Shown in pieces: positions 59,844 to 64,000 of a stretch of DNA of 64,000 nucleotides. The stretch comes from CAHJXG01 sp964235485. GTDB lineage: Bacteria > Pseudomonadota > Alphaproteobacteria > Acetobacterales > Acetobacteraceae. Each line of letters opens with the position of its first letter. Within the stretch, counting starts at the first letter, position 1. The stretch is taken from NCBI GenBank assembly GCA_964235485.1, contig CAXSAZ010000006.1, forward strand, positions 1-64,000, read 5' to 3'. The notes beneath the pieces were generated by a model. That model did no database searches and had not been told where the DNA came from. It saw nothing but the letters and a program-made list of their open reading frames with translations. Made by a program: the position numbers and the translations under genes.

Positions 59844-61502
59844 ATGTCGATGGGCGAAGTGCTGGGAAGTTCCGATGCGGCGCCGGGCGAGGCCGCGCCC
59901 GCGGTTCAGCCGGGGCCGCCGCCCACGGGCAGGACCGGCACGCGCGACAGGAGCCGGGACGGGCTGCGCAACCGGATCGAGGTCGCGCTGCTGACCAGCC
60001 TGCGCCCGGCCTGGCGCTTCGTGAACCGCTGGCCGGCGCTCGCGCGGCTGTGCAACCGGGTGATCGTGAACAACGCGGTGCTGAAGGTGCCGGTCCGGCC
60101 GCTCGCGCTGAGCACGGCGGCGGCCTACACCTCCTGGGCGTCGCTCACCGACCACAGCTTCTTCGGCCGCTACCTGCCGCCGCGCGAGGGCGCGGACCTG
60201 CCGCCGCTCGACGAGGTGTTGGCCCTGTTCCAGCCCGGCGCGGACGGCCTGCGCCCATCGCCGCAGTCCACCCTGCTGTTCCCGTGCTTCGCGCAGTGGT
60301 TCACCGACGGCTTCCTGATGACAAACGACGCCGACCGCCGCCGCACCACGACCAACCACCAGATCGACCTCAGCCAGCTTTACGGGCTGCGGCCGGAGGT
60401 GACGGAAGCCCTGCGCCGCCGTTCCGAGCAGCCGGGGCAGAAGGGGCGGCTGAAATCCGAGGTGGTGGCCGGCGGCGAGGAATGGGCGCCCCGGCTGTTC
60501 GACGCGGAGGGACGCCGCACCCCGGAGTTCGCGGCCTTGCCCACGCCGTCCCGGCTGCCGGACGGCTTGCCGGCGGAACGGCGGGCCGGGCTGTTCGCCT
60601 TTGGCGGCGACCGCGCCAACACCACCCCGTTCACCGCGGCGCTCAACACGCTGTTCCTGCGGGAACACAACCGGCTCTGCGCCATGCTGGAACGGGCCTG
60701 GCCCGATTGGGACGACGCGCGCGTGTTCGAGACGGCGCGCAACGTCAACATCGCCCAGCTCATCAGGATCGCGGTCGAGGAGTACGTCAACCACATCTCG
60801 CCGTATTGGTTCAACCTGCTGGCCGATCCCAATGCCTGCTACAAAGCGTGCTGGAATCGGCAGAACTGGATCCCCGTCGAGTTCAACCTGCTTTACCGCT
60901 GGCACAGCCTGGTGCCGGAGCGGGTGTCATGGGCCGGGCGGCTTCGGCCGGTCGCGGACATGCGGCTCGACAACCGGCCGCTGCTGCAAGCGGGCCTGGG
61001 CGCCGCCTTCACCGAGGCGAGCCGCACGGAGGCTGGGCGGATCGGGCTGTTCAACACGGCCGACTTCCTGCTTCCGGTGGAACGGGCCAGCATCGAGCAA
61101 GGGCGGGACAACCAGCTTGCCGGCTACAACGACTACCGGGTGGCGATGGGCTATCCTCGCGTCACCCGGTTCGAGCAGATCAGCGGCGACCCGCGCGTGG
61201 TGGAGGGCCTGCGCCGCACCTACGGCGACGTGGACCGCATCGAGTTCTTTGTCGGCTTGCTCGCCGAGGACGTGCCGCCGCGGTCGGCCGTGCCGGGCTT
61301 GATCGGCCGCATGGTGGCGGCCGATGCGTTCTCCCACGCGCTGACCAACCCGCTGCTGGCGCCCGCGATGTTCAACGAAAGGACGTTCTCGCCGCAAGGG
61401 ATGCGGAGCATCCGCGCAACGTCCAGGCTGCAGCACCTGCTGGACCGGAACGCGCCGGGTTCGGGCCGGGCGTCCATGGAGCAGGGTGGGGCGGCGGCGT
61501 AG
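59844..61502 (+). CDS. Cyclooxygenase-like heme peroxidase with altered distal residue
   Basis: 552 residues of the animal-peroxidase/PGHS-like family. Comparison with cyclooxygenase: proximal heme His is kept at H354 and the catalytic Tyr at Y351 (NLLYRWHSL); FLREHNRLCAML matches the W-L-R-E-H-N block; Q151 and T154 match the distal Gln and Thr in FAQWFTDGF, but the distal His is replaced by D155. A Ser/Pro-rich N-terminus lacks a clear signal peptide. It may oxidise fatty acids through the tyrosyl site while having weak peroxidase activity. Divergent from the cyclase gene. Confidence 0.85.
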   Translation: MSMGEVLGSSDAAPGEAAPAVQPGPPPTGRTGTRDRSRDGLRNRIEVALLTSLRPAWRFVNRWPALARLCNRVIVNNAVLKVPVRPLALSTAAAYTSWASLTDHSFFGRYLPPREGADLPPLDEVLALFQPGADGLRPSPQSTLLFPCFAQWFTDGFLMTNDADRRRTTTNHQIDLSQLYGLRPEVTEALRRRSEQPGQKGRLKSEVVAGGEEWAPRLFDAEGRRTPEFAALPTPSRLPDGLPAERRAGLFAFGGDRANTTPFTAALNTLFLREHNRLCAMLERAWPDWDDARVFETARNVNIAQLIRIAVEEYVNHISPYWFNLLADPNACYKACWNRQNWIPVEFNLLYRWHSLVPERVSWAGRLRPVADMRLDNRPLLQAGLGAAFTEASRTEAGRIGLFNTADFLLPVERASIEQGRDNQLAGYNDYRVAMGYPRVTRFEQISGDPRVVEGLRRTYGDVDRIEFFVGLLAEDVPPRSAVPGLIGRMVAADAFSHALTNPLLAPAMFNERTFSPQGMRSIRATSRLQHLLDRNAPGSGRASMEQGGAAA

Positions 61503-61585
61503 CCCCTACCCGGCGTCCGCCGTCCGGCCGGCTGGATGGCACGAGTTTTGCCACGCCCGGTCCGATGCCAGGACAGGAGAGCGAC

Positions 61586-62932
61586 GTGACAGAGCCGACG
61601 CGCGCATCCGCCACGCCCCCGCCGCTCCGCCTCGTCATCCTGGCCATCCAGCACGTGCTGGTGATGTATGCAGGCGCGGTGGCGGTTCCCTTGATCCTGG
61701 GCGCGGCGTTGAAGCTGCCGCGGGACCAAGTGGCGCTGCTGATCAATGCGGACCTGTTCGCCTGCGGCGTCGCGACCTTTATCCAGGCTTACGGGGTGGG
61801 GCCAGTCGGCATCCGCTTGCCCGTGATGATGGGCGTCACCTTCGCGTCCTTGTCGCCGATGCTGGCGATGGCGGACAACCCGGCCCTGGGCCTGCCGGGG
61901 ATCTTCGGCTCGGTGATCGCCGCCGGGGCGTTCGGGATCGTGGTTGCCCCGTTCATCAGCCGGCTGCTGCGCTTCTTCCCGCCCGTGGTCACGGGGTCGA
62001 TCATCACGGTGATCGGCATCACGCTGATGCGGATCGGCATCAACTGGATCGGCGGCGGGCGCCCGGCGGCCCCGGACTTCGGCGCGCCGGGCTACTTGGG
62101 CGTGGCGGGCCTCGTGCTGCTCGTTATCCTGCTGCTGCTGCGCTTCGGTGCCGGTTTTCTGCGCAACACCGCCGTGCTGACCGGCATCGTGGCGGGCTAC
62201 CTGCTCACCCTCCTGCTCGGCTGGGGCAACCTCGACGGGCTGGACGCGCAGCCCTGGCTCGCCATCGTCTGGCCCCTGCAGTTCGGCGTGCCGCGCTTCG
62301 ATCTCGTGGCGTGCCTGTCGATGTGCCTGGTGATGGTGGTCGTGATGATCGAGAGCACGGGCATGTTCCTGGCCCTCGGCACCATGGTCGGCCGCCCGGT
62401 GTCGGAGGGCGACCTGGCCCGCGGGCTGCGCGCGGACGGCGTGGGCACGCTGATCGGCGGCATCTTCAACACGTTCCCCTACACCTCCTTTTCGCAGAAC
62501 GTGGGGCTGGTGGGCGTGACCGGGGTGACGAGTCCCATGGTCTGCGTGGCCGGCGGCGGCATCATGCTGCTGCTCGGTCTGGCGCCCAAGCTGGCGTTCA
62601 TCGCGGCCTCCGTGCCGCAATGCGTGCTGGGGGGCGCGGGGGTAGTCATGTTCGGGATGGTGGCGGCGACCGGCATCCGCATCCTCGCCGCCGTGGATTA
62701 CGAGGGGCGCCGGGGCAACGTGTTCGTGGTGGCGGTGTCCATCGGCCTCGGCATGATCCCGCTCGTGGCGCCCACGCTGTTCCACGCGGCGCCGGAGATG
62801 CTCAAGACGGTGCTGGACAGCGGCATCCTGATCGCTTCCGTGACGGCGGTGGCGCTGAATGCGTTCTTCAACCCGGACCAGATCACCGCGGGGGCCCGGG
62901 CCACCCCGCTGGTGGTGGCCGACCATGCCTGA
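61586..62932 (+). CDS. Nucleobase:cation symporter-2 (NAT family), likely urate/xanthine permease
   Basis: 448 residues with about 14 hydrophobic segments. The NAT signature appears as SQNVGLVGVTGV (Q-N-x-G-x4-T-x), with ESTGMFLALG and AQYGVGP-like N-terminal text. The GTG at 61586 has AGGAGAG at proper distance; an ATG 21 bp upstream lies before that site. It is 12 bp upstream of the uricase gene, so urate is the likely substrate. Confidence 0.88.
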   Translation: MTEPTRASATPPPLRLVILAIQHVLVMYAGAVAVPLILGAALKLPRDQVALLINADLFACGVATFIQAYGVGPVGIRLPVMMGVTFASLSPMLAMADNPALGLPGIFGSVIAAGAFGIVVAPFISRLLRFFPPVVTGSIITVIGITLMRIGINWIGGGRPAAPDFGAPGYLGVAGLVLLVILLLLRFGAGFLRNTAVLTGIVAGYLLTLLLGWGNLDGLDAQPWLAIVWPLQFGVPRFDLVACLSMCLVMVVVMIESTGMFLALGTMVGRPVSEGDLARGLRADGVGTLIGGIFNTFPYTSFSQNVGLVGVTGVTSPMVCVAGGGIMLLLGLAPKLAFIAASVPQCVLGGAGVVMFGMVAATGIRILAAVDYEGRRGNVFVVAVSIGLGMIPLVAPTLFHAAPEMLKTVLDSGILIASVTAVALNAFFNPDQITAGARATPLVVADHA

Positions 62933-62944
62933 AAGGAAGCGCCC

Positions 62945-63781
62945 ATGCCGCTGATCCAGAACACCTACGGCAAGGGCCGCGTGCGGGTGATGCGCGTGCA
63001 CCGCGGCGGCGAGCGCCACGAGGCGCGCGAGCTTACGATACAAACCATGCTGGATGGCGGTTTCGCCGCCGCCTACACCGAAGGCGACAACCGCGCCGTG
63101 GTCGCGACCGACACGATCAAGAACATCGCCTACATCGTTGCGCGGGAAAACATGACCGCCAGCCCGGAGCAGTACGGCGAGGCGCTGGCCGCGCGCTTTC
63201 TCGGACGCTACCCCCAGGTCGAGCGGGTGCGCGTGTCCATAAGCGAAACCCGGTGGACGCGGGCAAGCCTCGGCGGGACGCCGCACCCCCACAGCTTCGT
63301 GCTGGATGCCAACGGGCAGCCCACGGCGGAGGTCGCCGCCACGCGGGACGGGGCGACAATCGCCTCCGGCATCGCGGGCTACACCTTCATGAAAACGACC
63401 GAGTCCGGCTGGACCGATTACGTGATGGACGAGTACACGACCCTGCCGCCCACGCAGGACCGCATCGCCGCGACGGCGATGGATGCACGCTGGACCTGGC
63501 GGCAACCGCCCGCGGACTACGGCGACGCGAACGCGCGGGTGCTGTCCACGATGCTGGAGGTGTTCGCCACGACCTATAGCCGCGGCATCCAGGACAGCCT
63601 CTACCGGATGGGCGAGGCGGCGCTCGCCGCGGTGCCGGAACTGGAAACGATCCGCATGGCGTGCCCGAACAAGCACTATTTGCCGGCGAGGCTGGAACCG
63701 TTCGGGCTGTCCGCGGACAACATGGTGTTCATCCCCACGGACGAGCCGCACGGCCAGATCGAGTGCACCGTCGGCCGCTGA
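62945..63781 (+). CDS. Urate oxidase (uricase)
   Basis: 278 residues, cofactor-free enzyme. K10 (NTYGKGRVRV) and T57 (VVATDTIKN) occur at the classical positions of the catalytic Lys-Thr dyad, and the C-terminal NKHYLPARLEPFGL and DEPHGQIECTVGR match the family. It oxidises urate to 5-hydroxyisourate and hydrogen peroxide. It is preceded by GGAAG and co-transcribed with the permease gene; the next enzyme of the pathway is encoded convergently right after it. Confidence 0.95.
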   Translation: MPLIQNTYGKGRVRVMRVHRGGERHEARELTIQTMLDGGFAAAYTEGDNRAVVATDTIKNIAYIVARENMTASPEQYGEALAARFLGRYPQVERVRVSISETRWTRASLGGTPHPHSFVLDANGQPTAEVAATRDGATIASGIAGYTFMKTTESGWTDYVMDEYTTLPPTQDRIAATAMDARWTWRQPPADYGDANARVLSTMLEVFATTYSRGIQDSLYRMGEAALAAVPELETIRMACPNKHYLPARLEPFGLSADNMVFIPTDEPHGQIECTVGR

Positions 63782-63785
63782 CCCA

Positions 63786-64000
63786 TCAGCTTCCGCGATA
63801 GGTCGAGTAGGCGCCGGGGCTGACGAGCAGCGGGATGTGGTAGTGCGCTTCCGGCTCGGAGATGCCGAACCGGACGGGGATGGCGTCAAGGAACGGCAGG
63901 CGCCCCGCCGCCTGCCCGGCGAAATACGCGCCCACCTGGAAGCGCAGCTCATACACCCCGATCCGCAGCGGCGCGCCGGACAGCAGCGGCGCCGGCGTCC
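63786..64000 (-). CDS. uraH: 5-Hydroxyisourate hydrolase, partial
   Basis: Runs off the window end; the C-terminal 70 residues are present. EPEAHYHIPLLVSPGAYSTY and the final Y-R-G-S are the signature of transthyretin-like hydroxyisourate hydrolase. It converts the uricase product to OHCU. Convergent with the uricase gene, with stop codons 2 bp apart. Confidence 0.93.
   Translation of the reverse strand, partial: TPAPLLSGAPLRIGVYELRFQVGAYFAGQAAGRLPFLDAIPVRFGISEPEAHYHIPLLVSPGAYSTYRGS

Noticed and set aside
61220..63952. 910-codon minus-strand frame opposite permease and uricase
   Set aside because: His/Arg-rich shadow frame; both real genes on the + strand have intact catalytic motifs.

Overview
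The window is a 64 kb piece of a high-GC bacterial chromosome. Gene content points to an alphaproteobacterium, most likely Rhodospirillales/Acetobacteraceae (Roseomonas-like). The evidence is a DUF1127 small protein, Tat-dependent ABC binding proteins, a LepA with typical alphaproteobacterial start residues, a CoxS-CoxG fusion, an HpnL-like flippase and a pheT-pheS-rplT-rpmI block. The taxon is inferred from gene content only; no rRNA gene or other species marker is present.

Layout. 1-3.6 kb: a graveyard of overlapping broken insertion sequences (two IS5-type, IS1182, IS30, IS3) plus scraps of a DNA methyltransferase and a MutS N-terminal domain. 3.7-10.8 kb: a catabolic cluster (Rieske ferredoxin, amidohydrolase, MarR regulator, phosphoribosyltransferase, RidA), a polar-amino-acid-type ABC importer and a nitroreductase. 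10.8-15.0 kb: a three-gene molybdenum hydroxylase operon (CoxL, CoxM, CoxS-CoxG). 15.4-18.4 kb: an AT-richer DarT-DarG toxin-antitoxin pair whose toxin gene is split by an intact ISAzo13-type element. 18.6-21.2 kb: a nitrate/taurine-type ABC importer. 21.2-27.6 kb: integrative elements stacked at the 3' end of a tRNA-Ser gene. 27.7-34.2 kb: housekeeping genes (lepA, pheT, pheS, rplT, rpmI).

35.4-42.4 kb holds the most interesting locus, a phosphonate cluster. It has PEP mutase fused to a nucleotidyltransferase, phosphonopyruvate decarboxylase, 2-aminoethylphosphonate (AEP) transaminase, a second nucleotidyltransferase, a PhyH-type dioxygenase, an HpnL-like flippase and the N-terminal stump of a CDP-alcohol phosphatidyltransferase. 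Together they suggest synthesis, possible hydroxylation and nucleotide activation of AEP for attachment to a lipid or surface polymer, with the final transferase broken in this strain. Next to it is a BKACE-family gene with a nonsense codon. 43.5-64 kb: mixed chromosomal genes including a GNAT acetyltransferase, aldolase, GGDEF-EAL protein, MFS transporter, oxidoreductase, patatin-like membrane protein, SAM-adenylate cyclase-ATPase-TPR regulator and a cyclooxygenase-like peroxidase with an altered distal histidine. The window ends in a urate module (permease, uricase, hydroxyisourate hydrolase).

Small-scale structure: a 33-bp palindromic repeat inserted in two unrelated transposase genes, a 56-bp repeat that starts exactly on the stop codon of two unrelated genes, and a set of operator-like inverted half-sites in the integrated element.
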